Of a stretch of DNA of 64,000 nt, positions 1 to 9,837 are shown in pieces. Source of the stretch: Cellulomonas timonensis (GTDB taxonomy: Bacteria; Actinomycetota; Actinomycetes; Actinomycetales; Cellulomonadaceae); contig NZ_FCOT01000013.1 of the NCBI RefSeq assembly GCF_900046455.1, positions 558,001 to 622,000 on the forward strand, in the 5' to 3' direction. Each line of letters opens with the position of its first letter. Within the stretch, counting starts at the first letter, position 1. A program made the translations under genes and the position numbers. A model generated the notes under the pieces. The model was not told the origin of the DNA, did not search any database, and was given only the letters and a program-made list of their open reading frames with translations.

Positions 1-744
1 GAGGACGATGGGGCCGCTCTTGCGCTCCAGGCGCACCTGGGTGATCGCAGGGGCGCCCGCGACGCGCTCGACGTCGACGGGGCATCGCAGCGCCTCGGCA
101 AGCCACGCGGCCATGAGGTCCACCGACGGGTGGGTGCTCTCCCCGACGACAAGTGCGCGTTGCACCTCCTCGTAGGGCGGCTGGTCGAGCGTCGCGGCGA
201 TGAGCCCGCGCCACAGTGTCGTGCGGGTCCAGGCGAGGTCCGAGTCACCGTCCGAGTACACCGACGCGAGGTGGCGCAGCGCGTCCGACGGGACGGCGGA
301 GCTGACGGAGTCGGTGATGCGGCGCTGCGCCATCTTGCCGACGGGGTGCTCCGCGGGATTCTCGGGCACCTCGTACGGCCACCACACGACGATCGGCGCG
401 TCGGGCAGGAGCAGCGGGATGACGAGCGTGTCCGCGTGACGGCACAGTGCCCCGGCGGCACGCAGCAGGATCACCTCGCTGGCGCCCGCGTCGCCGCCCA
501 GGCGGATCTGCGCGTCGAGCGAGGCGGGCGCGTCGCCGGGCTGGTCGAGGAGCACGATGATGCGGCACGGGTGCTCGCGGCTGGCCTGATTGGCCGCGGC
601 GATCGACTCCTCGGGGTCGTGCCCCGCGGCGTCGATGATGAGCGTGAGCACGCGCCCCAGGGCCACGGCGCCGCCCTCGTCACGAGCCTTCACCAGGCGC
701 TTGTTGATCGCCCGGGTGGTGGTGCCGGGAAGGTCGATGATCAC
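1..744 (-). CDS. opcA: Glucose-6-phosphate dehydrogenase assembly protein OpcA (3' end outside window)
   Basis: OpcA is the actinobacterial/cyanobacterial factor that activates or assembles glucose-6-phosphate dehydrogenase. The product begins (V/M)[19 protein letters not shown], the typical OpcA N-terminus, and later shows the family block LLLPDAPIVVWWP. It has 248 codons in the window and no stop, so the C-terminus lies to the left. The start is GTG, whose first four bases (GTGA) contain the zwf stop, so the two are translationally coupled. It is the fourth gene of tkt-tal-zwf-opcA, the standard actinobacterial pentose phosphate operon; a 6-phosphogluconolactonase gene would be expected next. 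Assignment is firm from sequence and context. Confidence 0.95.
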   Translation of the reverse strand, partial: MIIDLPGTTTRAINKRLVKARDEGGAVALGRVLTLIIDAAGHDPEESIAAANQASREHPCRIIVLLDQPGDAPASLDAQIRLGGDAGASEVILLRAAGALCRHADTLVIPLLLPDAPIVVWWPYEVPENPAEHPVGKMAQRRITDSVSSAVPSDALRHLASVYSDGDSDLAWTRTTLWRGLIAATLDQPPYEEVQRALVVGESTHPSVDLMAAWLAEALRCPVDVERVAGAPAITQVRLERKSGPIVL

Positions 745-2282
745 GGGATCCTCCAGGCGCGGCCGTCGCGGGCCATCATCTCGTCAGCGGACGCCGGGCC
801 CCACGTGCCAGAGCGGTACGGGTCGGGCTTGCCGTGGGTGGCCCAGTACTCGGTGATCGGGTCCAGGATCTTCCAGGACAGCTCGACCTCCTCGTGGCGG
901 GGGAAGAGCGGCGGGTCGCCCAGCAGCACGTCGAGGATGAGCCGCTCGTAGGCCTCCGGCGAGGACTCGGTGAACGCGTGGCCGTAGCCGAAGTCCATTG
1001 TGACGTCGCGGACCTCCATGGCCGTTCCGGGCACCTTGGCGCCGAAGCGCAGGGTGACGCCCTCGTCGGGCTGCACGCGGATGACCAGGGCGTTCTTGCC
1101 GAGCTCCTCGGTGGCCGTGGACTCGAACGGCAGGTGCGGGGCCTTCTTGAAGACCACGGCGATCTCGGTGACGCGGCGGCCGAGCCGCTTGCCGGTGCGC
1201 AGGTAGAACGGCACCCCGGCCCAGCGGCGGGTGTCGATGTCGACGCGGATCGCGGCGAACGTCTCGGTCGTCGAGCCGGGGTTGAAGCCCTCTTCCTCGG
1301 TGTACCCGGCGACCTTCTCGCCGCCCTGCCAGCCCGCGGAGTACTGACCGCGCGAGGTGTGCTTGCCCAGGTCCTTCGGCAGGCGCACCGCTGAGAGGAC
1401 CTTGGTCTTCTCAGCGCGCAGGCCCTCCGCGTCGAAGGAGACGGGCTCCTCCATCGCGGTCAGCGCGAGGAGCTGCAGCAGGTGGTTCTGGATGACGTCG
1501 CGCGCGGCGCCGATGCCGTCGTAGTAGCCGGCGCGGCCCCCGATGCCGATGTCCTCGGCCATCGTGATCTGCACGTGGTCGACGTAGTTGGCGTTCCAGA
1601 TCGGCTCGAAGAGCTGGTTCGCGAACCGCAGGGCGAGGATGTTCTGGACCGTCTCCTTACCGAGATAGTGGTCGATGCGGAACACGTCATCGGGCCGGAA
1701 GACCTCGGAGACCACGGCGTTGAGCTCGCGCGCGCTCTCCAGGTCGTGGCCGAAGGGCTTCTCGATGACGACCCGGCGCCAGGTGCCCTCGCGGGGCTGG
1801 GACAACCCGGATCGCGCGAGCTGGCGGCACACCACCGGGAAGGAGCTCGGGGGCACCGACAGGTAGAACGCGTGGTTCCCCTCGGTGCCGCGCACCTCGT
1901 CGAGCTCGTGCACGGTGTCGCTGAGCCGGTCGAAGGCCGCGTCGTCGTCGAAGGAGCCCTCCACGAAGCGGATGCCCTCCGCGAGCTGGCGCCATGTCGC
2001 CTCACGGAACGGGGTGCGCGCGTGCTCCTTGACGGAGTCGTGCACTATCTCGGCGAACTGCCGCGTGTCCCAGTCGCGGCGCGCGAAGCCGGTGAGCGCG
2101 AAGCCGGGCGGCAGGAGGCCGCGGTTGGTGAGGTCGTAGACCGCCGGCATGAGCTTCTTGCGCGCGAGGTCGCCGGTGACGCCGAAGATCACCAGGCCGG
2201 AGGGGCCGGCGATCCGGGGCAGCCGCCGGTCGCGCGGGTCCCGCAGTGGGTTGTGCTCGGCGGTGACGTCGGCCGGGCTCAC
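741..2282 (-). CDS. zwf: Glucose-6-phosphate 1-dehydrogenase
   Basis: Oxidises glucose 6-phosphate to 6-phosphogluconolactone with NADP(+), the first step of the oxidative pentose phosphate pathway in the cytosol. The 513-residue product has the normal family length. The Rossmann motif [11 protein letters not shown] lies near residue 30 and the active-site signature RIDHYLGKE near residue 200. The frame stays open well upstream, but conserved sequence starts at [15 protein letters not shown], where a GTG overlaps the tal stop in a GTGA junction; I take that as the start. The gene is coupled to tal upstream and to opcA downstream. Confidence 0.96.
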   Translation of the reverse strand: MSPADVTAEHNPLRDPRDRRLPRIAGPSGLVIFGVTGDLARKKLMPAVYDLTNRGLLPPGFALTGFARRDWDTRQFAEIVHDSVKEHARTPFREATWRQLAEGIRFVEGSFDDDAAFDRLSDTVHELDEVRGTEGNHAFYLSVPPSSFPVVCRQLARSGLSQPREGTWRRVVIEKPFGHDLESARELNAVVSEVFRPDDVFRIDHYLGKETVQNILALRFANQLFEPIWNANYVDHVQITMAEDIGIGGRAGYYDGIGAARDVIQNHLLQLLALTAMEEPVSFDAEGLRAEKTKVLSAVRLPKDLGKHTSRGQYSAGWQGGEKVAGYTEEEGFNPGSTTETFAAIRVDIDTRRWAGVPFYLRTGKRLGRRVTEIAVVFKKAPHLPFESTATEELGKNALVIRVQPDEGVTLRFGAKVPGTAMEVRDVTMDFGYGHAFTESSPEAYERLILDVLLGDPPLFPRHEEVELSWKILDPITEYWATHGKPDPYRSGTWGPASADEMMARDGRAWRIP

Positions 2283-3400
2283 CGAGCCACCTGGCCGAGG
2301 CCGGTGGAGACGGTGGCCAGGAGCTGGTCCCAGCTCGCCACGAACTTCTGGACGCCCTCGACCTCGAGCTGTGCGGTCACCTCGTCGAGGTCGACGCCCA
2401 GCGCGGCGAGGTCCGAGACGACCTGGGCGGAGGCCTGCTGCGAGCCGGACACGGTGTCCCCGGCCACCTCGCCGTGGTCGGCGAAGGCGAGCAGCGTGGC
2501 CTCGGGCATCGTGTTGACGACCCCCGCGACCACGAGCTCCGACACGTAGAGCGTGTCGGGGTAGGCCGGGTCCTTGACGCCGGTGGAGGCCCACAGCGGG
2601 CGCTGCGGGTGGGCGCCGCGCTCGGCGAGGCCCTGCCACCGGTCGCCCGCGACGACCTCCTCGTACAGCCCGAACGCCAGGCGGGCGTTCGCGATCGCCG
2701 CCTTGCCCCGCAGCGCGGCGGCCTCGGGCGTGCCGAGGGCGTCGAGCCGCGGGTCGATGGCGGCGTCCACGCGGGAGACGAAGAACGACGCGACCGAGCC
2801 GATCGTGCGCAGGTCGTAGCCGTTGTCGTGGGCGCGCTCGAGGCCTTCGAGGAACGCGTCCAGGACGGCCGCGTAGCGCTCGAGCGAGAAGATCAGCGTC
2901 ACGTTGACGCTGATCCCCTCGGCGAGCACCGCGGTGATCGCCGGCAGGCCCTCGAGGGTCGCCGGGATCTTGATGAAGACGTTGGGGCGGTCGACGGCAG
3001 CCCAGAGGGCCTTCGCCGAGTCGATCGTGCCCCGGGTGTCATGCGCGAGGCGGGGATCCACCTCGATCGAGACCCGACCGTCGACGCAGTCCGTCGCGTC
3101 GTACACGGGACGCAGCACGTCGGCCGCCTCCCGCACGTCGTCGGTCGTGATCGCGAACACTGCCGCGTCGATGTCGGCGCCGGCGGACGCGAGCTCACCG
3201 AGCTGCGCGTCGTAGGCGTCGCCCTTCGCGAGCGCGCTCGCGAAGATCGACGGGTTGGTCGTGACCCCGACGACGTGGAGGTCGGCGACGAGCCCCGCCA
3301 GGTTGCCCGTGCGGAGCCGCTCGCGCGACAGGTCGTCGAGCCACACCGCCACGCCGGCCCTGCTGAGCCGGTCGAGCGGGTTGGTGGTGGCCTCGGTCAT
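2279..3400 (-). CDS. tal: Transaldolase
   Basis: Transfers a dihydroxyacetone unit between sugar phosphates in the non-oxidative pentose phosphate branch. The 373-residue product has the length of the long actinobacterial transaldolases. The Schiff-base lysine lies in [16 protein letters not shown] around residue 145, and [13 protein letters not shown] marks the N-terminal phosphate-binding strand. I chose the ATG giving [16 protein letters not shown] because AGGAAGGGG lies just upstream and the seven residues before it have no family resemblance. It lies 30 bp after tkt and shares GTGA with zwf. Confidence 0.96.
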   Translation of the reverse strand: MTEATTNPLDRLSRAGVAVWLDDLSRERLRTGNLAGLVADLHVVGVTTNPSIFASALAKGDAYDAQLGELASAGADIDAAVFAITTDDVREAADVLRPVYDATDCVDGRVSIEVDPRLAHDTRGTIDSAKALWAAVDRPNVFIKIPATLEGLPAITAVLAEGISVNVTLIFSLERYAAVLDAFLEGLERAHDNGYDLRTIGSVASFFVSRVDAAIDPRLDALGTPEAAALRGKAAIANARLAFGLYEEVVAGDRWQGLAERGAHPQRPLWASTGVKDPAYPDTLYVSELVVAGVVNTMPEATLLAFADHGEVAGDTVSGSQQASAQVVSDLAALGVDLDEVTAQLEVEGVQKFVASWDQLLATVSTGLGQVAR

Positions 3401-3430
3401 GGTGGATCCCCTTCCTCGCATGGCGGGCTA

Positions 3431-5605
3431 TCAGACGATCTGGTCGCCGGTCCCGCTCTGCGTCGGCGTCCCCGCGTCGGAGGCCGGCGCGTGCTGGCCG
3501 CGTGCCGCGGCGATGGACTCGTGCGCGGCCTCGGCGACGGCCTCGGCCGTGATGCCGAACTCCTGGTACAGGCGCTCGTAGTCCGCCGAGGCGCCGTAGT
3601 GCTCGAGCGAGATGACCCGACCGGCGTCGCCGACGAGGCGGTGCCAGGGCAGCGCGATCCCGGCCTCGACGGCCACGCGGGCGCGGACCGACGACGGCAG
3701 GACCTGCTCGCGGTACGCCTCGTCCTGCTCGGCGAACCACTCGAGGCTCGGGGCGGAGACGACGCGCGTGGCGACGCCCTGCGCCTCGAGGGCCTCACGC
3801 GCGGCGACCGCGAGCTGGACCTCGGAGCCGGTGCCGATGAGGATGACGTCCGGCGTGCCGGTCGACGCCTCGAGCAGCACGTAGGCGCCGCGCTCGACGC
3901 CGTCCGTGGTGGCGTAGCCGTCCTCGCCGCGCGGGAACGTGGGGACGTTCTGGCGGGTGAGGATGAGGCCGACGGGGCCGTGCGGGCGCTCGAGGATCGC
4001 CTTCCAGGCCGCTGCCGTCTCGTTGGCGTCGGCCGGGCGGACGATGTCCAGGCCCGGGATGGCGCGCAGCGCGGCGAGGTGCTCCACCGGCTGGTGCGTG
4101 GGGCCGTCCTCGCCGAGCCCGATCGAGTCGTGCGTCCACACGTAGACGACCGGCACGCCCATGAGCGCCGCGAGGCGCACGGAGCCGCGCATGTAGTCGC
4201 TGAACGTGAGGAACGTGCCGCCATAGGGCCGCGTGAGGCCGTGCAGCGCGATGCCCGACAGGATCGAGCCCATCGCGTGCTCACGGATGCCGAAGTGCAG
4301 CGTGCGCCCGTAGGGGTTGCCCGCGAACTCCTTCGTGGAGCGCTCCGTGGGGAGGAAGGACGGCTCGCCCTTCATCGTGGTGTTGTTCGAGCCGGCGAGG
4401 TCGGCGGAGCCGCCCCACAGCTCGGGCAGCGGCTCGGCGAGCGCGGAGAGCACCTCGCCGGAGGCGGCGCGGGTGGCGATGGCCTTGCCGGCGGGGAACG
4501 TCGGCAGCGCGGCGTCCCAGCCCTCGGGCAGCTTGCCCTCGACGAGCCGGTCGAGCAGGGCCGCCCGGTCCGGGTTGGCGGCGCGCCAGGCGTCGTACTT
4601 CGGCTGCCACAGCTCCTTGGCGGCCTTCGCGCGCGCGGCGACCTGGCCGCGGGTGTGCGCGATGACCTCGGGGTCGACGTCGAAGGACGTGTCGGGGTTG
4701 AAGCCCACGACCTCCTTGAGCGCGCGGACCTCGTCGGCGCCGAGCTTGGAGCCGTGTGCGCTGTGGCTGTTCTGCTTGGAGGGCGACGGCCAGGCGATGA
4801 TCGTCCGCAGCCCGATGAAGGACGGGCGGTCGGTGACCTGCTTGGCGGCCTCGATCGCGGCGTTCAGCGCGTCGACGTTCTCGGTGTAGCCGTCGTCGCC
4901 CGCGGTCCAGTCGACGAACTGCACGTGCCAGCCGTAGGCCTCGTACCGCTTGAGGACGTCCTCGGTGAAGGCGATGTCGGTGTCGCCCTCGATGGAGATG
5001 TGGTTGTCGTCCCACAGCACCACGAGGTTGCCGAGCTGCTGGGTGCCGGCGATCGAGGAGGCCTCGCTGGTGACGCCCTCCTGCAGGTCGCCGTCGGAGG
5101 CGATGACGTAGACGAAGTGGTCGAACGGGCTCTCGCCGGCGGGGGCCTCGGGGTCGAGCAGGCCGCGCTCGCGACGCGCCGCCATGGCGAAGCCGACACC
5201 GGACGCGAGGCCCTGGCCGAGCGGTCCGGTGGTGATCTCCACACCGGTGGTGTGCTTGTACTCGGGGTGGCCCGGGGTCTTGGAGCCCCAGGTGCGCAGC
5301 GCCTCGATGTCCTCGATCTCGAGGCCGTAGCCCGCGAGGTAGAGCTCGAGGTACTGCGTCAGGCTCGAGTGGCCCGCGGACAGGATGAAGCGGTCGCGGC
5401 CGAGCCAGCTCGGGTCGGCGGGGTCGTGCTTCATCACGTTCTGGTAGAGCAGGTACGCCGCTGGGGCAAGGCTGATCGCGGTGCCGGGGTGGCCGTTGCC
5501 GACCTTCTCCACGGCATCTGCGGCCAGGACACGCACCGTGTCCACTGCCTTCTTGTCGAGCTCGCTCCAGCCGACTGACTGGGCCTCGGGGGCCTTGGCG
5601 TTCAC
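3431..5605 (-). CDS. tkt: Transketolase
   Basis: Thiamine-diphosphate enzyme that moves two-carbon ketol units between pentose phosphate and glycolytic sugars. The 724-residue product carries the full set of motifs: GNGHPGTAISLAPAAYLLYQ at the N-terminus, ASDGDLQEGV in the ThDP/metal region, and HDSIGLGEDGPTHQPVEH in the pyrimidine-binding domain, followed by the C-terminal domain. The start is a GTG (NAKAPEAQ follows) preceded by GAGGTGCG. It is the first gene of the pentose phosphate operon and is divergent from ctaB across 325 bp. Confidence 0.97.
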   Translation of the reverse strand: MNAKAPEAQSVGWSELDKKAVDTVRVLAADAVEKVGNGHPGTAISLAPAAYLLYQNVMKHDPADPSWLGRDRFILSAGHSSLTQYLELYLAGYGLEIEDIEALRTWGSKTPGHPEYKHTTGVEITTGPLGQGLASGVGFAMAARRERGLLDPEAPAGESPFDHFVYVIASDGDLQEGVTSEASSIAGTQQLGNLVVLWDDNHISIEGDTDIAFTEDVLKRYEAYGWHVQFVDWTAGDDGYTENVDALNAAIEAAKQVTDRPSFIGLRTIIAWPSPSKQNSHSAHGSKLGADEVRALKEVVGFNPDTSFDVDPEVIAHTRGQVAARAKAAKELWQPKYDAWRAANPDRAALLDRLVEGKLPEGWDAALPTFPAGKAIATRAASGEVLSALAEPLPELWGGSADLAGSNNTTMKGEPSFLPTERSTKEFAGNPYGRTLHFGIREHAMGSILSGIALHGLTRPYGGTFLTFSDYMRGSVRLAALMGVPVVYVWTHDSIGLGEDGPTHQPVEHLAALRAIPGLDIVRPADANETAAAWKAILERPHGPVGLILTRQNVPTFPRGEDGYATTDGVERGAYVLLEASTGTPDVILIGTGSEVQLAVAAREALEAQGVATRVVSAPSLEWFAEQDEAYREQVLPSSVRARVAVEAGIALPWHRLVGDAGRVISLEHYGASADYERLYQEFGITAEAVAEAAHESIAAARGQHAPASDAGTPTQSGTGDQIV

Positions 5606-5930
5606 CGCACCTCATTCCCGCCCGGGCCTCTTGCGCCCAGGGCGTTGGATCGAACTGTCCGGCAGCCCGTCGATGGACGCCGGCCACGAGCTGTGCTCAG
5701 CCCGGAAACGGGCGCGTGGCTTACTCGTGAGGTTCGACCCTATCTCGCTTGGGAGGTCGTGGAGTGAACGCTCTCAGATCTTGGTAAGCGCTTTCCGCCT
5801 GATTCTCCGGCCAATGTCACACCTGCCGCGGCCCGCCGGACGCGGCGGAAGGCCTGTCCTGTCGGGCAGCGCCGTAGCATGGGCATCCGACGAAGGTCCC
5901 GCTTTGCTGAAGAACGGAAGTCCGTAGCGC
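5606..5930. other. Divergent tkt/ctaB intergenic region
   Basis: No supportable gene lies here; short open frames overlap on both strands. It must hold the promoters of both operons. On the plus strand TAGCAT at 5875-5880 fits a TANNNT -10 box and would put transcription about 44 bases before ctaB. On the minus strand TAGGGT (reverse complement of bases around 5731-5736) could serve tkt. A LacI-type palindrome lies between them and is listed separately. Promoter calls are inference. Confidence 0.5.
5783..5796. promoter_or_regulatory. LacI-type operator-like palindrome GGTAAGCGCTTTCC
   Basis: Fourteen bases that form an inverted repeat with one mismatch pair and a central GCGC, the layout of LacI-family and catabolite-type operators. 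It sits between the candidate tkt and ctaB promoters, so a sugar-responsive repressor could act on the pentose phosphate operon. No cognate regulator can be named from this window. Confidence 0.35.
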
Positions 5931-6977
5931 GTGCGCACCACGAGCCCAGCCCCCCTGGATGATGCCGGGGCGTCCGCCCGAGCAGCGGGAGACTGGCGAC
6001 CTCCTGTCGAGGCCAGCGCACCCGCCGGCGCCGTCGCGCGGCCCGCCGTCGTGCCGCCGCTCGACGCCAGTCGCGACTCGCAGTGGTGGCAGTCCGCGCG
6101 CCGGACTCTCGCCAACTACGTCTCGCTCACCAAGCCGCGCGTCATCGAGCTGCTCCTGGTGACCACCATCCCGACGATGATCCTCGCCGAGGGCGGCTTC
6201 CCGTCGATCGGCCTGATGCTCGCCACGCTGATCGGCGGGGGAGCGGCGGCCGGCGCCGCGAACTCCTTCAACTGCTACCTCGACCGCGACATCGACGAGG
6301 TGATGAACCGCACCAAGCGGCGGCCGCTCGTCACCGGTGAGATCACCCCGCGCGCCGCGCTCGTCTTCTCCTGGATGCTCGCGATCATCTCGCTCGCCTG
6401 GCTCGCGCTGCTCGTCAACGTCGCTTCCGCGGCGCTGACCGCCCTAGCGGTGCTGCTGTACGTCGTCGGCTACACGATGATCCTCAAGCGGCGCACCCCG
6501 CAGAACATCGTCTGGGGCGGAGCCGCCGGCTGCATGCCGGTGCTCATCGGCTGGTCCGCCGTCACCGGCGGGGTCTCCTGGGCCGCGGTGCTGCTGTTCG
6601 GCGTGATCTTCTTCTGGACGCCGCCGCACTACTGGCCGCTGTCGATGAAGTTCCGCCGCGACTACGCCGCGGCGAATGTGCCGATGCTGCCCGTCGTGGC
6701 CGCGGACACGAAGGTCGCGCGGCAGATGATCGCGTACACGATCGCGATGATCGCCTGCTCGCTGCTCCTGATGCCCGTCGCGGGGATGACCTGGGTCTAC
6801 GGCGTGCTCGCGCTGGTGCTCGGCGGCTGGTTCCTCGCGTCATGCATCGGCCTGTACCGGCGGGCCCTCGACCCCTCGCGCGGCAAGCTCGGCGCGATGA
6901 AGGTCTTCCACGCCTCGATCACCTACCTCACGCTGCTGTCCGTCGCGATCGCGGTGGATGTCTTCCTGCCCCTCTGA
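5931..6977 (+). CDS. ctaB: Heme O synthase (protoheme IX farnesyltransferase)
   Basis: Membrane UbiA-family prenyltransferase that adds a farnesyl group to heme b, giving heme O for cytochrome oxidase. The prenyl-diphosphate/Mg site is [14 protein letters not shown] (N-x3-D-x3-D), followed by the second conserved block [16 protein letters not shown]. Several hydrophobic spans follow. The product has 348 residues, with a roughly 55-residue Ala/Pro-rich N-terminal extension before [17 protein letters not shown]. The GTG start is the only plausible upstream one, but a later start cannot be excluded. Divergence from tkt is common in actinobacteria. Confidence 0.95.
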   Translation: MRTTSPAPLDDAGASARAAGDWRPPVEASAPAGAVARPAVVPPLDASRDSQWWQSARRTLANYVSLTKPRVIELLLVTTIPTMILAEGGFPSIGLMLATLIGGGAAAGAANSFNCYLDRDIDEVMNRTKRRPLVTGEITPRAALVFSWMLAIISLAWLALLVNVASAALTALAVLLYVVGYTMILKRRTPQNIVWGGAAGCMPVLIGWSAVTGGVSWAAVLLFGVIFFWTPPHYWPLSMKFRRDYAAANVPMLPVVAADTKVARQMIAYTIAMIACSLLLMPVAGMTWVYGVLALVLGGWFLASCIGLYRRALDPSRGKLGAMKVFHASITYLTLLSVAIAVDVFLPL

Positions 6978-6990
6978 CGAGGGTCGGGCG

Positions 6991-7974
6991 ATGTCCGAGA
7001 AGGCGCTGCAGCGGATCCTGCAGGACTACCTCGCCCATTTGACGGTCGAGCGCGGGCTCTCGCCGCACACCCTCTCCGCGTACCGACGGGACCTGCTGCG
7101 CTACCTCGACCACCTCGCGGCGCGCGGCCGGGAGCTCCCCGGCGACGTCACCGAGGCCGACGTCGAGGACTTCGTCACCGTGGTGCGCACCGGCTCGGAC
7201 GGGCGCAGCGCGCTCTCGGCCTCGTCCACCGCGCGCAGCGTCGTCGCGGTGCGCGGGCTGCACCGCTTCTGGGCCCTCGAGGGCCTGACGGGCAGCGACG
7301 CGGCCAGCGCCGTCAGGCCCCCCGCGCAGCCCAAGCGGCTGCCCAAGGCGATCTCCACCGCCGACGTCGAGCGACTCCTAGAGGCCGCATCGGCAGGGGA
7401 GGGCGCGATCCCGCTGCGCGACCGCGCGCTCCTCGAGCTCGTCTACTCCACGGGCGCGCGCATCTCGGAGGCCGTGGGCCTCACCGTCGACGACCTCGAC
7501 CTGACGCCCGGGCGGGGCGCGGTGCGCCTGCTCGGCAAGGGCGACAAGGAGCGCATCGTCCCGGTGGGCTCCTATGCGATCGAGGCCGTCGAGGCCTACC
7601 TCGTGCGCTCGCGCCCGGCGCTCGCCGCCGGGGGGCGTGGCGTCCCCGCGTTGTTCCTCAACACGCGTGGCGCCCGGCTCAGCAGGCAGAGCGCGTGGGC
7701 GGTGCTGCGCGCCGCCGCCGAGCGGGCGGGGCTGCCCGCCGCCGCGCACATCTCGCCGCACACGCTGCGCCACTCCTTCGCGACCCACCTGCTGGCGGGG
7801 GGCGCCGACGTCCGGGTGGTCCAGGAGCTGCTCGGGCACGCGTCGGTGACCACGACGCAGGTGTACACGCTGGTGACACGCGACACGCTCCGCGAGGTCT
7901 ACGCCACGGCACACCCGCGCGCGATCCGGCGCGGAGAGCCGTCGGCAGCGCGGACCCCGGCTCCCGCGTCCTAG
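6991..7974 (+). CDS. xerD: Site-specific tyrosine recombinase XerD
   Basis: Chromosome-dimer resolution recombinase acting at dif with XerC. The 327-residue product has the SAM-like core-binding domain ([21 protein letters not shown]) and a catalytic domain with the conserved residues: Arg in STGARISEA (about 156), Lys in [10 protein letters not shown], His/Arg in [14 protein letters not shown] (about 257-260), His in [13 protein letters not shown], and the nucleophilic Tyr at its end (about 291). The start is the ATG of MSEKALQR, 13 bp after ctaB; an in-frame upstream ATG lies inside ctaB and adds no conserved residues. It heads the segregation block that follows. Confidence 0.95.
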   Translation: MSEKALQRILQDYLAHLTVERGLSPHTLSAYRRDLLRYLDHLAARGRELPGDVTEADVEDFVTVVRTGSDGRSALSASSTARSVVAVRGLHRFWALEGLTGSDAASAVRPPAQPKRLPKAISTADVERLLEAASAGEGAIPLRDRALLELVYSTGARISEAVGLTVDDLDLTPGRGAVRLLGKGDKERIVPVGSYAIEAVEAYLVRSRPALAAGGRGVPALFLNTRGARLSRQSAWAVLRAAAERAGLPAAAHISPHTLRHSFATHLLAGGADVRVVQELLGHASVTTTQVYTLVTRDTLREVYATAHPRAIRRGEPSAARTPAPAS

Positions 7975-8027
7975 GAGTCCTCCGGGCGTGTCCGGGATGT
8001 CGCAGCCGCATGGCGCGCGCGCTCCGG

Positions 8028-8033
8028 TAGGTT
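8028..8033 (+). promoter_or_regulatory. TAGGTT -10 element, probable leaderless start of parA
   Basis: TAGGTT is followed by exactly six bases and then the GTG start codon. A -10 box ends six or seven bases before the transcription start, so the mRNA would begin at the GTG and carry no leader. The same hexamer and spacing precede the XRE gene at 59266. No Shine-Dalgarno sequence is visible here, which supports the reading. Confidence 0.6.
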
Positions 8034-8039
8034 GTCAGC

Positions 8040-8906
8040 GTGGCAACCGAGCAGATGACCGAGATGGAGCTCGACCCCGTCGGTCGACCCCTGCCGCGCT
8101 TCCCCGAGCCCGCGCCGCTGGCCTCGCACGGCCCGGCCCGCGTCATCGCGATGTGCAACCAGAAGGGTGGCGTCGGCAAGACGACCACCACGATCAACCT
8201 CGCGGCGGCTCTCGCCGAGGTCGGCCGCCGGGTGCTCATTGTCGACTTCGACCCGCAGGGCGCGGCCTCCGTGGGCCTGGGCATCAGCCCGCACGAGCTG
8301 GAGCGCACGGTCTACAACTTGATGATGGAGCGCAGCGCCTCGCTCGCCGAGGTGGTGCGCAGCACCGACATTCCGAACCTCGACCTGCTGCCGGCCAACA
8401 TCGACCTCTCGGCGGCCGAGGTGCAGCTCGTCTCCGAGGTGGCCCGCGAGTCCATCCTGGCCCGGGTCCTGCGGCCCGCCCTCGACGACTACGACGTGAT
8501 CCTCATCGACTGCCAGCCCTCGCTCGGGCTGCTGACCGTCAACGCTCTCACGGCGGCCCACGGCGTCCTCATCCCGCTGGAGTGCGAGTTCTTCGCGCTG
8601 CGCGGCGTCGCGCTGCTCGTGGAGACCATCGAGAAGGTGCGCGACCGCCTGAACCCGCGCCTCGAGGTCGACGGGATCCTCGCCACCATGTACGACTCTC
8701 GGACGCTGCACGCCCGCGAGGTCGTGGCACGGGTGCACGAGGCCTTCGGCGACACGCTGCTGCAGACGGTCATCGGGCGCACGGTGAAGTTCCCGGACTC
8801 CTCGGTCGCGGCGGAGCCGATCATCACCTACGCGTCGAACCACAGCGGGGCGAGCGCCTACCGGCAGCTCGCGCGCGAGCTCATCGCCCGTGGCGACGCC
8901 GCCTAG
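8040..8906 (+). CDS. parA: ParA/Soj-family chromosome-partitioning ATPase
   Basis: Deviant-Walker ATPase of the ParA family. The motif NQKGGVGKTTTTINLAAALA (about residue 40) has the signature lysine, followed by LIVDFDPQGAASVGLGI (Walker A') and VILIDCQPSLGLLTVNAL (Walker B). The product has 288 residues. No parB follows; the partner genes are scpA and scpB, the usual context of this second actinobacterial ParA paralogue, so it probably works with the SMC-ScpAB complex rather than as the oriC-proximal ParA. The GTG start lies six bases after a -10 box. The 3' end overlaps scpA by 17 bp. Confidence 0.92.
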   Translation: MATEQMTEMELDPVGRPLPRFPEPAPLASHGPARVIAMCNQKGGVGKTTTTINLAAALAEVGRRVLIVDFDPQGAASVGLGISPHELERTVYNLMMERSASLAEVVRSTDIPNLDLLPANIDLSAAEVQLVSEVARESILARVLRPALDDYDVILIDCQPSLGLLTVNALTAAHGVLIPLECEFFALRGVALLVETIEKVRDRLNPRLEVDGILATMYDSRTLHAREVVARVHEAFGDTLLQTVIGRTVKFPDSSVAAEPIITYASNHSGASAYRQLARELIARGDAA

Positions 8907-9837
8907 CCTGGTCGCCGAGGCGCCCGCTGCCCACGAAGCCGCCCAGCAGGCGGCAGCCCCCACCGGCGGAGACATGCCCTCGCCGTCGGGGACCAGCCCG
9001 TTCGAGGTGCACCTCGACAACTTCAGCGGACCGTTCGACCTGCTGCTGGGGCTGATCTCGAAGCACAAGCTCGACATCACCGAGGTGTCCCTCGCCCGGG
9101 TGACCGACGAGTTCATCGCCCACATCCGCGCGGCCGAGCGCGCCGCCGCCGCCGGGGGCAAGTCCTGGGACCTGAGCCAGGCCAGCGAGTTCCTGGTCGT
9201 CGCGGCGACGCTGCTGGACCTCAAGGCGGCCCGCCTGCTGCCGCAGGGCGTGGTCGAGGACGCCGAGGACCTCGAGTTGCTCGAGGCGCGCGACCTGCTG
9301 TTCGTGCGGCTGCTGCAGTACCGCGCCTACAAGGTGGTCGCCAGGGACATCGGCGAGCGGCTCACCGCCGAAGGGCGCAGGTTCCCGCGCTCGGTCACCC
9401 TCGAGCCGCAGCTCGCGGCGCTGCTTCCGGAGCTGGTGTGGCAGATCGGCCCCCAGCAGCTCGCCGCGCTCGCCGCGAGGGCGCTGGCCCCCAAGGCCCC
9501 GCCGCCGGGCGTGGACCTCAGCCATCTGCACGCCCCGGCCGTGTCGGTGCGCGAGCAGGCGGGGCTGCTGGTCGAGCGGCTGCGGCGCGGCGGCTCCGCG
9601 ACCTTCCGGGCCCTGACCGCCGACGCGGACTCCACCCTCATGGTGGTGTCGCGCTTCCTCGCGCTCCTCGAGCTCTTCCGCGAGGGCGCCGTCGGATTCG
9701 ACCAGGTCACGCCGCTCGGCGAGCTCACCGTGCGGTGGACCGGCGCCGAGGACGGCGAGGTGCTCGTCTCCGACGACTTCGACGTGGCGGATCTCACAGC
9801 CGGCCCCAGCACCACCCCCCAGGAGCCCGACGCATGA
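8890..9837 (+). CDS. scpA: Segregation and condensation protein A (kleisin)
   Basis: Kleisin subunit that bridges the SMC heads in the bacterial condensin. The product contains FEVHLDNFSGPFDLLLGLIS and KHKLDITEVSLARVTDEF, the diagnostic N-terminal ScpA block, and a C-terminal winged-helix region (FRALTADADSTLMVVSRFLA). The GTG start overlaps the end of parA and gives 315 residues; an internal ATG (MPSPSGTSPFE, 84 bp later) would also leave the whole conserved domain intact. The stop overlaps the scpB ATG. Confidence 0.94.
   Translation: MATPPSLVAEAPAAHEAAQQAAAPTGGDMPSPSGTSPFEVHLDNFSGPFDLLLGLISKHKLDITEVSLARVTDEFIAHIRAAERAAAAGGKSWDLSQASEFLVVAATLLDLKAARLLPQGVVEDAEDLELLEARDLLFVRLLQYRAYKVVARDIGERLTAEGRRFPRSVTLEPQLAALLPELVWQIGPQQLAALAARALAPKAPPPGVDLSHLHAPAVSVREQAGLLVERLRRGGSATFRALTADADSTLMVVSRFLALLELFREGAVGFDQVTPLGELTVRWTGAEDGEVLVSDDFDVADLTAGPSTTPQEPDA

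Noticed and set aside
2474-5578. Very long plus-strand open frame (about 1030 codons) over tal and tkt
   Set aside because: It is the antisense of two well-recognised genes. High GC removes stop codons in that frame; its composition (runs of Val, Gly, Arg, Asp) has no family motif.
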